From the NCBI RefSeq assembly GCF_900497805.2, contig NW_020953953.1:1288318-1352317 (forward strand): 64,000 bases of DNA, written 5' to 3'. The position numbers were made by a program, and so were the translations under genes. Source of the DNA: Vombatus ursinus. Taxonomy: Eukaryota; Chordata; Mammalia; Diprotodontia; Vombatidae. Under the pieces are notes generated by a model. The model searched no databases and was not told where the DNA came from. It was given only the letters and a program-made list of their open reading frames with translations. Positions within the stretch are counted from its first letter, which is position 1, and each line of letters opens with the position of its first letter. Shown here piece by piece: positions 21,244 through 33,200 of this stretch.

Positions 21244-24200
21244 CTGGGGAGAGAAGAAAGGGGAAGGGTGGGTCTGACGGTGCGGCACTGCTGATGTCAT
21301 ACGTCGTCAGGCAGACTCGAGTCTTCCATTAGGGTTCCATCGCCCAGTGGGAAGGCCCCAGGACGCCCCCTGGCGCCCAACCATCCCAGCGGTCCTCAGA
21401 GGGCCCCAGGAGCGGTTCCCTCCCTGGGAGGAGAGAGCCGGGATAGGCATGGCAGCTTGAGAAACATCTACAAGAGGTCCCTCATTCCCCGTCCTGGGAC
21501 TCTTCTTAACTCTCTGCAGTCTGGCTTTGGACCCCATAATTCCACCCAGACCGCTCACGCTCCCTCTCCTTTGCCTCTCTGCAGCCTTGGCCATGTTGGT
21601 CACTCTCTCCTCTCTCCAGGGAACCCTAACCCTCCTACCGTCTGACTGTTCCTTCTCCATGCCCTTTCAGCTGGGCCCTGCCTGCTCTGCTCCCGTCCTG
21701 GCCGGCCCCTCTGCTCTTCTCCCTCTAGGGGACTTTATCTGATGAGCTCCTCAGCTCCCCGGCGATGTAATTGTGATGAAGGCTGATGATTCTGCCCTAA
21801 CCTCTCTGGGGACCTTCTGCCTTCATCTCCAACCTATAGACATCCTCAACTCAACATGCCCCAAACAACTCCGTGCTTTTCCTCTCAAACCCTCCCCTTT
21901 GGCCTTCTTCCCCGTTCCTGTGGAGAGCACCACCAACCCCAGGCTCCCACCCTTGGGGTCTCTCCCTCGTCTCCCACATCCAAGCTGTGGCCAAGGCCCA
22001 TTGAGTTCACCATGGCACCATCTCTCCTCTGACCCTGCCCGCACTCTGGTGCAGACCCTCATCACCTCATGCCTGGACTATGGCAATAGGCGCTGGGAGA
22101 TCTGCCCGCCTCCAATCTCTCCCCACTCCATTCAGTCACTACCGTAAGCCTCCTAAAAGCGCAGGTCTGACCATGTCCTTCCCTACTCAAGAAACTCCAG
22201 TGGCTCCCTATTGCCCCCAGGATTAACTAGAAAACCCTTTGGTGTTCAAGCCTGGCACCCTCCCTCCAACCTTTCTAGTCTTATTCCTTACACTCCTTCT
22301 GCCCCAACACACCACTGAATTCTCGCTCCAGTGACAACAGCCTCCTGGCCTTTCTGCTAACAAGACCCCTCCGTGTCTTGGCTCTGGGCAGTCTCTCTGG
22401 CCGTCCCCCACACCTGGAACGCGCTTCTTCCTCGGCTCTGACGACCGGGCTCCCTGGCTTCCTTTAAGTCCCAGCTAAAATCCCACCTTCTGCAGGAAGC
22501 CTTCCCTGCCTTCTTCCTCCCCGGCCTCACCTCTGTTGATTATCTCCCATTTATCCTGTATAGAGCTCACTCTGTACAAGTAGGTTTGCTTGTTTTCTTC
22601 CCCATCCAGCGTAAGATCCTTGAGGGCAGGGGCTGCCTTTTGCCATTTTTTGTATCCCCAGCACTTGAAGAAAAGGCCAAAGTCTCCCACTGCATCTGGG
22701 GCCATCTCCAGTCGTCCCGATCGATATCTGGCCATTGGACCCAGATGGCTCCGGAGGAGACAGTGAGGCCAGTGACTCCGCACAGCCCTGCCTCACTTAA
22801 GTCCAACGCACTTGCAGGTCATGGCATCACCTCCCTGATGTTCTAGTCCTCTTTGAGAAGGAAGGGCAGAGCACCACCACAACCCCAATTCTCCGCACAG
22901 CGCCTGGCACGTAGTAGCGGGTGCTGACTGACTGACAGGGGACGACCGAGAGACAAAGACCAGCAGGCACAGAACAGGTTAGAGACAGAGACAGACAGAG
23001 ACGCAGAGACCCGTGGGAGGCAGGAAGAGACAGAGAGATGGGGAGAGAGACGAGGGAGTGAGAGACAGTTACAGAGGCCGAGCTGAAGGGACTGAAGAAA
23101 AGCAGCCCAGCGGTCAGGAGGGGATTTACCTCGAGCGTGTGCCCCGGGTCACGTCGTCACAAGGGGGATGACCCAACGGCTGGACAGGGTGGCCGTAAAG
23201 ACAGAGCCTGCAGCCGAGCTCACAAAAGGGGTCTCCCATAGGCAGAGGCGAGACAGAGGCGAGGGACGGAGGCAGAGATGTGGGGAGAGAGCTGGAGGCT
23301 GGGGGAGAGCACAAGGTCGAGCCGACCAGGAGGGACGTGGAAGGGACAGATGGTGGACAAAGGAGGAAGTGACAGAGGGAGAGATAGGAAGGGGCCGGTG
23401 GTGAGGAAGAGCCTGGATAAAGGGGGGGGTGTGTGTGCGTGTGTGTGTGTGTGTGACAGCCACTGGTGTGCATGTGTGACAGAGACACCAGGGTGTGTGT
23501 ATGTGTGTGTGACAGAGACACTGTGTGTGCACACGTGCATGCATGTGTGTGCACGTGTGTGTGTCAGAGACACCAGTGTGTGTGTGTGATGGAGACAATG
23601 GGGTGTGTGTGTGTGTGTGTAAGAGACAGACACTGGTGTATTGTGATAGGGACAATGGTGTGTGTGTGCCAGAGACACTAGTTTGTGCATGCATACGTGC
23701 ATGTGTGCACACATGCATGTGTGCATAGGTGTGATAGATATTGGTGTGTATGCACGTACATGTATGTGTGCATGTGTGTGACAGGGACACTGATGTTGCA
23801 TGTGCATGCATATGTGTGTTTGTGCATGTGTGTGTGACAGAGACACCTGTGTGTGCATGCATGTGTGTGCAGGTGTGTGTGTCAGAAACACCAGTGTGTG
23901 TGTGTGTGTGTGTGTGTGATAGAGACACCAGTGTGCATGTGTGTGTGATAGAGACAATAGCATGTTTCATAGACACTGGTGTGTGTGTGTGCGCATGTGT
24001 GTGTGTGTCAGAGACACCGGTATGTATATGTGTGTGTGATAGAGACTATGGTGTGTGCATGTGTGTGTGCATATGTGTGTGTGACAGAGACACTGGTGCG
24101 TGCATATATGTATGTGTGTGCATGCACACACATGTGTATGTGACAGAGACACCTATGTGCGTGCANNNNNNNNNNGCACATGCATGTGTGTGCACATGTG

Positions 24201-27200
24201 TGTGTGTCAGAGACACTGGTGTGTGTGTGTGTGTGTGTGTGTGTGTGACAAAGACACCAGGGAGATGGAAACAGACAGGGGGAGGGAGGAGGGACGGAGA
24301 GAGGGACCCAGAGACAGATGGAGGGAGATGAAGGAGAAGCCCCGACCATGAGATAGCCGTCAGTGGAGGAGAGGAGGTGACAGGGAGGCTCTGAAGGGAG
24401 GGGGGCAGAGCTGAATCAGAACTCCTGGGTTAGAGAGAAACGGCCGGACACATAGAGGGGCACGCCCCAGGGAGCCCTGGGGGAGGGGGAGCCTGGCAGA
24501 GGGCTGGGGGAGCAGCTGCCACCCCTTCAGAGCCTCACTGCCCCTCTCTTCTCTGGGCATGCTGGGACGGGGGTCCCGGGCAGAGAGGGTGCTGGGTTAC
24601 TGACGGATCTCCCATGTCTTATGGGGAGGCTTCCTCATGTGATGCCCGGGAGGCCTGGCCTCCTGAGGTTCCCAGCTACATTAGTATAGGGTCTCTGGGC
24701 TCCCTGCAGACGTGCCCTGTGGGGTCTCGGGGGTCTCACTTTGGTTTGTTCTTATGGGCCCACTAGGAGCCCAGCTGGGATGGGCTCAGACAACACAGGG
24801 TCCCTAGTGGGTCCCTGGGGGTAAGCCGAGCCGGTGTGCCCAACTCCCATTTCTGGGAGCTGCCCTGCTCTTCACCTGGATCTCCGCGGTCCGGGAGGGT
24901 CTGAGAAGCAAGGTCATGGCTGGGAGCAGCTGTTGTGAAGCTCCCCCAGGCTGTGTCCCTTCGAGAACTGGTGTCCCAGGCCCAGGGGAGATCACTGTCA
25001 TCCTCCATGTCTCCTGGGGGGAGAGACGGGGGCAGATTCTGAGCCTTCAGGCCCGAGGACCCAGAGCCCCATCTTTCATCCTACCCTGACTGGCCTCGGG
25101 AGATTCCTGGGCCCTGCTCCTGCAGAAGCCACAGTCCCCTGCTGGTCCCTCATAATGGTCCACTAACTGTGTCTCCAGGTCGCTTTCGTACCCCGCCCCA
25201 GCCCCCCCGGCATTGCTCACTAGACTAGCCTAAGGGGTCTGGGCTCCCTGCTTCTCGAGCCCCCTTGGATCATGGGATGGGAAGTGATGTGGCCTGTCTG
25301 GGATCATAGAGCCCTGTGCCCACCCTTTGCCAGCCTCAGCCCAGGCTTCTTGCCTCATACCTGTGCAGGTGAGCCCCACATCCTCCTGGTGCTCACAGTT
25401 GTGAATCCCCCAAGGTGAGGCTGGACAGTCGCCTAGTGAGGCCTCAATGCCCACACAGTCCACATCATCCAGCCAGATCGGGCCTGTCCCAGACCCGTAG
25501 TAGGTTTTGCCCACACGGGGCCGGATGCCCCCGCAGCCCAGCTCCCGGCAGGCTACAGCCGCATCTCGGGGATCCCAGCCGTCGTCACACACTGTTCCCC
25601 AGACGTCACCACGCCACACCTCCAGCCGCCCGGCACACCGGTCGGGCCCATCCGAGAGACGCAGCCGAAAGGGACCTGACCGTGGCCACGGGAGCGGGGC
25701 TCAGGCCCGGCAGGGGGCCTCTCTCCCCTGCCCGGGGCCTCTCTCCCCTGCCCTCCTTCCTTCTGCCCACCAGCCCCTCCACCTGCTGTAGTCTTACCCA
25801 GTCCTCCAGAGCCTGGCCAGGTCAGGGGGGAGGACAAGTCTTTGGGAGTGCTTGTGGGTAAAGTCTTGAAGGCCTCCCAGCTGCTCTCAGCCCCCGGCGT
25901 GGAAGAGCCTGGGTCTAGGGAGGTCTCAGGGGAACTCTCATCTCGATCCATTGGGGTGGCTTCCTTGGGGACTCGAGTGCTTAGCTGTGGGGTGACCTGG
26001 GAAGGTTGTCTTTGTGAGGACCGAGTGGCCAGTGGGGGGCTGGCTGGAGATGTCATTGGTATGTTGGGTAGTGAGGTCTGAGTGGGCAGCAGTAGTGAGT
26101 CCTGGGGGGTCTGGCCTCGGGGAGCCTGTGTGGTCAGTTTGGGGGAGGCCTGGGGGGTCTGGCCTCGGGGAGCCAGTGTGGTCAGTTTGGGGGAGGCCTG
26201 GCCTTGTGGAACCCGCGTTGTCTGCCTCCGTGGGACCTTAGTGGTTGATTGTCCAGGGGGTCGCACAGGAGGTTTCCGTGGTTTCTTTGTGGTCCATTTT
26301 TTGGAGGTATGTGGAGTTCTCGCTGGTGGCTTGGCCACTCTGGTTCCGGGACTGCTAGTAGTCAGCTGGATGGCCACGTCCCCCGGACTCTGAGTGGTCC
26401 ACCTCAGTGGCCAGCCCTGTCCATCCCCATGTGGCTCTGGGGTCCAGCTCCAGCTGAAGGGGCCTGGGACCAAGTCAGGCCCAAGACTCCCTAGGGAGAG
26501 AAGACGTGGGTAAGGTTACACTTCCGACTCTCCGTAAAGTCCCCCTCCAGGAAGGGCCCTTGGGTTTGTTCCTCTTGGATTTGGCCAGAGGGCCATGTGC
26601 CTCTCTCTCCCTCACGGGGCCCTTTTGGAAGAACTCACCAATTTTTCCAAGGAGTCTTTCTCAATTTAAGAAGGGAGACTCTTCTTTCAGTAAGCCCTCC
26701 CAGATTTGGGGAAAGAGGTCCCCCCTTCCTAGAAGTCCTCCCTGAGTCAAGAAGGGAGGCCCCCGAGTCCAAAGAAGCCCCCAAGAAGCCCTCCCAGCCA
26801 AGGTGTAGAGGAAGGAACTCTTCCCCTTCTCCTGCCCCCGGCCTCACCCCAAGAAGCTCCCTTGGATGATGGTTAGGAGGGCTGAGGAGGGCTGGGGAGG
26901 GCTGGCCCTGGGGGTCAGGCTGACGGCAGGCAGGGACACTTTACCTGTGCAGGTGACCCCCACATCCTCATTATGGGCGCAGTTGTGTTTCCCCCAGGGG
27001 GCTGCAGGGCAGTTGGCCAGCCGGACCTCAGTCCCACTGCAAGCCACGTCATCCAGCCAGATGGGGCCCTCCCCCCAGCCAAAGCGGCCGGTGGCAGGGC
27101 CTGGCTCCCGGGGGACACCACATCCCAGCTCTCGGCAGGCCACCGTGGCATCTCGCACATCCCAGCCATCATCGCACACAGTGCCCCAGCGACCACCATA

Positions 27201-30200
27201 CCACACCTCTAGCCTCCCGGCACACCGGCCTGGCCCAGACACCAGGCGAAGGTGGGGGGTGCCTATGGGGAAGAGCAGATGTCATGAGCAGCCTGGGGGG
27301 GCAGAACCCAGTGAAAGAGCCACCCCCCAACCTATTCCCTTTCCATGATGATGGGATTGAGATGTATAAGGGATCTTTGAAATCATCGAATTCAATCTCA
27401 TTGTACAGATGGGGAAACTGAGGCCCAGAGAGAGGAATAGCCTATTCCCTGGTTAAGTCAGTGGCCTATGACTCACTATTTCTGGATTAAAGAATCTCTT
27501 TCCCACCATCCTGTTCTGGGCCAGCGTGGGAGCACCACGACTCATAGAGCCTGCCCAAGAGTGGCGTGCTATGACCTAGAAGCCAGGCCTGGGTTCGATT
27601 TCCACTTACTAGATGAGTGGCCTCGAGTTAATGATTGCCCCTCTCTGAGCCTCAAGTTCCCTGCCTAGACAAGGAAGATGATCTCTTGGGTAGCTTGTGT
27701 GACCTTAGAAAAGTTCCTGCAGATTGGAACACTGATGCATTGTTGGTGGAGTTGTGAACTGATCCAACCATTCTGGAGAGCAATCTGGAACTATGCCCAA
27801 AGGGCTATAAAATGTGCACACCCTTTGACCCAGCAATAGCACTTCTAGGGCTGTATTCTAAAGAGATCAAACAAATGGGAAAAGGACCCACATGTACAAA
27901 AATATTCATAACAGCTCTTTCTGTGGTGGCAAAGAATTGGAAATTGAGGGGATGCCCATCAATTGGGGAATGGCTGAACAAGTTGTGGTATATGAATGTA
28001 ATGGAATACTATTGTGCTATAAGAAACGATGAGCAGGCTGACTTCAGAAAAACCTGGAAAGACTTGTACGGACTGATGCTGAGTGAAGTGAGCAGAACCA
28101 GGAGAACGTTGTACACAGTAACAGCCACATTGTGCGATGACTAATATTGACAGACTTAGCCCTTCTCAGCAATGCAAGGATCTAAGACATCTCCAAAGGT
28201 CTCATGAGTAAAAATGCTATCCATGTCCAGAGAAAGAACCATGGAGTTTGAATGCAGATGGAAGCATACTATTTGCTCTTTTTTTTCTTCTGTTTTGTTT
28301 TGTTTCTTTTTTCTTATGTTTCCTCCTATTGGTTCTACTTCTTCCTTACAACATGACTAATGTGAAAATATGTTTAACAGGAATGTATATGTAGAACCTA
28401 TATCAGATTCAGTGCCATCTTGGAGAGGGAGGAGGGGAGGGAGGGAGAGAAAAATTTAAAACTCAAAAGCTTATGGAAGTGATTCTTGATAAATGAAAAT
28501 AAATTAATAAAGAAATAAACAAAGAAAGTTCCTGCCTCTCTCTGGGCCTCAATTTCCTCACATGTGAAATGAGAGGTATGAAGGATTGCTTTCTGAGTGA
28601 CCTAGGGCCAGTCCCTTACCCTTTCTGGGCAGTTTGACCCAGACACAGCTGCAACACCCTAGTCTGAGAGCAGGGCTCTGGGGAAGGGGGACAAAAGACT
28701 TTCAGTTGTCAAGGTCTTCAGGCTCCTGGTGACCCCTTAGGAGCACCCAATAGCCAGTTAACTGCATCCACTCCCCCAGAAAAGCAGGGGCCCCAGAGGC
28801 CAGACTGGCTTCTCACTCACCCTCCTCAGGGCCTGGTTCCAGCAGGGTCGTGGGAAAGGCAGGGAAGAGCCCACTAGTGGGGGTCTGAGTCTCTGGGGCC
28901 TCGTGGCTGCTGCCTGGAGTAGGCAAGCCCAGAGGCAGACCTGGATTGGGAGGAGAGGGGCACAGTGAGACAGAGTCACTATTGAAGCCCTTAGTCACCT
29001 TCTCCTCTCCCCTACTCCTGTGGAGTGAATGGGGGGAAGAGATTTGGGGAGGATCCTTTGAGGAAGAGTTCAGGGCAAAGAGAAGAGTCTCTAGGGAGAG
29101 AGCTGGGCAGAGAGGAAAGTGAGGGGTAAGAGAAGGGTCAGTGGGGGAAGAGATGGGGGAGAAAGAAAGATCCCTGGGGGAAGAGATGGGACAGAGAGAA
29201 GGGTTAGGAAGAGAAGAGATGGAGACAGAAAAGGGTCAGTGGGGGAAGAGACCCACTCCATTTCTTTTATTGACCCAGCTATTAGTAGACCAGGAGATAT
29301 GGTTAACCTACACTTTAGTTAAGCATTCCATCAAATACTTCATACTATTCTTGTAGGCTTAGTGCCCTGGACTGTCTGAGTCACTTTTATTTTCTTACAT
29401 TTTCCACACATCCAGTAAAGAGCTCTATTTTAAAGCCAACTCAATCTTATCACGAAATTGTACAATTAGATGAGTTCAGAACTAGTTGAATGGCCAAACT
29501 CAGAGCAACCATTAATGTTTTGATGTCAGCTTGGCAGGAGGTGTTCAGCGGAGTGCCCCAGAGATCTGTGACGGGCTGGATTCTGTTAAATATTTTTTAC
29601 CACCTACTGGATTAAGGGCAAAAATGCCAAATCATCTAACTTGGAGATAACAGTAAGCTGGGAGCTCTCTCTGTCTCTCTGTCTCTCTCTGTGTCTCTGT
29701 CTCTGTCTCTCTCTGTCTCTAAAAGTCAGGGTCTACAAGCTTGCCGACTGCTTCAAACATTAAGTCAAAATGTAGAAGGTGAAATTTAAGGGGGGTAATT
29801 GCAATTTTACCCTTGAGTTCAAAAGATCAGTTTCTCAAATAAAAAGTAGAAAGGCACAGACATGCTACTATTCATCTGGAAAAGATCTAGGGGCCATAGA
29901 GGACCACAGTTTCATAGGAGGAACTGCATAATGCCCCATTTAACTTCAATTTGCTCTGAGTCAGTATGATGAGAAGGGAAGAGAAAGCTGTGTGGAAGGT
30001 TACATAAAGGAGAACTGTTTGGGTGCAGCCCTCCTTACTTCCCGTTGGACTATGGCAGTAGCCCAAAGTGGGCTGCCTGCCTTGTCCCTCCCCCTAAAAT
30101 CCATCCTCCATTTAGCCACTAAAGTGATCTTCCTAAAAGTGCAGGTCTGACCAGGCCACTCCCTTACTCCATAAACTCCAGTGGCTCTCTATTACGTCCA

Positions 30201-33200
30201 GGATCAAATACAAAATCCTCTGTTTGGCGTTCCAAGCCCTTCATGACATAGCCGCTCTCCCACCCTTCCAGCCTCCCTACACTTATCCCAGCTCACATAC
30301 CCTTCCCAGTGACCCTGGCCTCCTGACTGTCCCATGAACAAGACCCTCCCTCTCTTGGCTCTGGGCTTCCTCTCTGGCCACCCCCATGCCTGGAGCACTC
30401 TCCCTCCTCATCTCTGCCTCCTGCTTTCCCTGTCTTCCTTTAAGTCTCTTCTAAAATTCCAGTTTCTACAGGATGAATTTACCCCTCGCTCTGAATTCCT
30501 TTGTTAATTATTTCCTATTTATCTTCTCTCTAATTTGTCTGCTCACAGTTGTCAGCACATGGTAGACTGTAAGCTCCCTGAAGGCAGGGACTCTGCTTTG
30601 CCTTCTATCCCCAGTGCTTAGCACCATGGCTGGCACATACTAGCCACTTAAAAGTTGACTGTCTGCAAAAAAAAAAAAAAACCAAACAAACAAAAAACAA
30701 AAAAAACCCGGGGCAGCTAGGTGGTGTAGTGGATAGAGCACCAGCCCTGGAGTCAGGAGGACTTGAGTTCAAATTTGACCTCAGTCACTTGATACTTACT
30801 AGCTGGGTGACCCTGGGCAAGTCACTTAACCCCACTGCCTCGCCAAAAAACAAAAACAAAAACAAAACAAAACCAAAAAAAAAAAAAAAACCAACGAAAG
30901 TTGACTGTCTGACTGACTTCAAATATTCGAAGTGCTGTCACACGTAAGGTAGGCTAGCCCTGTGCTGCCTGGGCGCTGCCGAAGAGACAGGGTGACCACC
31001 AGGTCAGAAGTGGCCCAGCAGTGGGAGCTGTCCAGCAGTGGAGTGCTGCCTGGGGAGGCGGGGAGGCGGGGAGGCAGGGAGGCGAGGAGCTCCCTCCCAC
31101 GGGCAGCCCTGGTGGAGTGGGCACTCTGCTCAGGATGGGGGTGGAGTCGCAGCCTCCCAAAACGCCTCCCAGCTCTGGGGGCCCTTCCCAGGACGTCTCC
31201 CTGAGGGGGAGCTGGGGGCCACAGGGCAAGGTCAGCAGGCCCCAGTGGTGGGGTGCGTGGGGTGCCCAGGGAGATGACCCTGGGGTGGAGGTAATGGAGG
31301 TAAGGGCAGAGAGGAGGTCTCACCGTCACATACAGCCCCTGCATCCTCTCGGTGGTGACAGTCGTGCTGGCCCCAGGGACGGGCTGGGCAGAACCCCAGG
31401 GACGTCTCATTCCCCTTGCACCGTAGGTCATCCAGCAGGATGGGCCCAGACCCCTCCCCAAAGAAGGCCCCTCCAGGGGCAGCTAGGGCACCACCACAGC
31501 CCAGTTCTCTACAGGCCACGGCAGCATCCCGGAGATCCCAGCCGTCGTCACACACCGTCCCCCAGCGGCCTCCATGCCACACTTCCAGCCGCCCAGCACA
31601 GCCATTGGGACCCCCAACCAGGCGCAAGCGGGGGGCTGGGCCTGGAATATGGGGAGAAGGAAGAGCAAGGGTCAGTCCGCACTGCTCTCTTCTGTGTCCC
31701 CAGCTCACTGTCCCCAAAGCCGGGACTGGCTTGAGCCCCCAGCTTAGCAACGCTCCGTGTCCCAGCCCACCACTCGTTTCCTCTCTGTGCCCCCCGATGT
31801 CCGTCTGTGGCCCCAGCTGCCTACTCTCCCCCTTCCCATCCCAGTCAGTCGGTGTGGAGGGAGGGGAGAGACCACGAGGAGATGGAGGAGAGGTCCAGGG
31901 GGCTATGAAATCAAGAACAGGGGATCCTCTGATGTCTTTGAACCCACCCCACTGGTCTGTTTCCCAATTTCTCCCTTATCTCTCTGCTCACTAGGAAGGA
32001 TGAGGATGAGGATGATGTGTGGGGTTAGAGGGAGGACAGGGGTGGGCAGCACCAGGCGAGGGGCTGACGCTGTGCTGGGGCGAGGGGTCTGATGGGTCCT
32101 CCGAGGCTCAGAGGAGATTATAGAAATTGTAAAGGGAGGGGTCGTCCGTGAGCCCCTTGCCTTAGACCGGAATATCAAAGCTTGGAATAGACCTTACTTC
32201 TGTCATACAGCAGTGGCAATAAAAACCAGAGCCCCTCAACATTGTCTGGTCCAGGCAGCTCATTTTACAGATGGGGAAACTGAGACCCAGATCAGGGAAG
32301 GGACCCTCCTAAGGACCACCCCCCCCCCCAGCAGGGCAGTGGCAGGGCCAAGGAGCAAGCAACGCTGGGAGGGTTGATATGGGAGCCCTGAGAATCACCT
32401 TCACAGACCAGTCCGGCATCCTCCGTGTGGTCGCAGTTGCTTCGTCCCCAAGGGCTCCGGGGACAGTCCTGGAGGGCCTGCTCTCCACCTCCACAGCCCA
32501 CATCGTCCATCCAAACGGGGCCTGACCCTTCTCCGAAGCGGGCCCCTCCGGGGGCGGCCAGGGCTCTCCCACAGCCCAGCTCCCTGCAGGCCACGGCAGC
32601 ATCCCGGAGATCCCAGCCGTCATCACACACCGTCCCCCAGCGGCCCCCGTGTCGCACCTCCAGCCGCCCGGCACAGCCGTGGGGCCCCCCTGCCAGGCGC
32701 AGATGCTCTGCCGAAGAGGGACCCAGTGAGCCAGCCCTTCATCTAAGCCCTACTGGTGCCTGGGGCCCTGAGGGATTGGGGGCTAGGAGGCAGAGGCTCA
32801 GATCCCTGAGGAGAGTGGAAACTGGGGGCTGGCAGGCATGGGGTTGGATGGCTGATCCTGGCAGGCCACGTTTTCTGGGGAGCCCTACTTCTGGGTGCCG
32901 AGGGCCCAAGGGTTTCACCTGACTCTGCAGGGGACACCCAGCAGGGATTAAGGAGGCAGACCCCCAGTTCCTGACGCAGCGGGGGCAAAGGGCAGGTGCC
33001 TGGATACCTGAGTCCCTGGGGGGGGGCTGACAAATGAACATAATGGGTCATGTGTGTAGCCATTTAAGGGCTTCATAGTGGCTACAGAGTCAGCTGACAT
33101 CAGATGCCAGGGTTTTTGTAGAGGCAGAAGTCAGAAAGATGGACATCTGGAACTGGACATGTGGGTCCCAGGGTGAGGGGCAAGGGGGAGTTGAACACGA

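Noticed and set aside
23149-24331. Cys/Val-rich and His/Thr-rich open frames
   Set aside because: They are translations of the (TG)n array in several frames on both strands.
25415-25861. Plus-strand frames opposite SSC5D exons (also 31.4, 32.4 and 33.9 kb)
   Set aside because: They recur opposite each SRCR exon with the same antisense text and have no independent support.
27812-28144. 110-codon frame with a plausible protein look (and its relative at 43944-44177)
   Set aside because: It is the translated 3' region of an L1 copy, present twice in the window with target duplications.
30709-30790. tRNA gene
   Set aside because: The tRNA-like A and B box text is the head of a SINE, as in the copies near 41.7, 41.9 and 58.9 kb; no full cloverleaf is expected.
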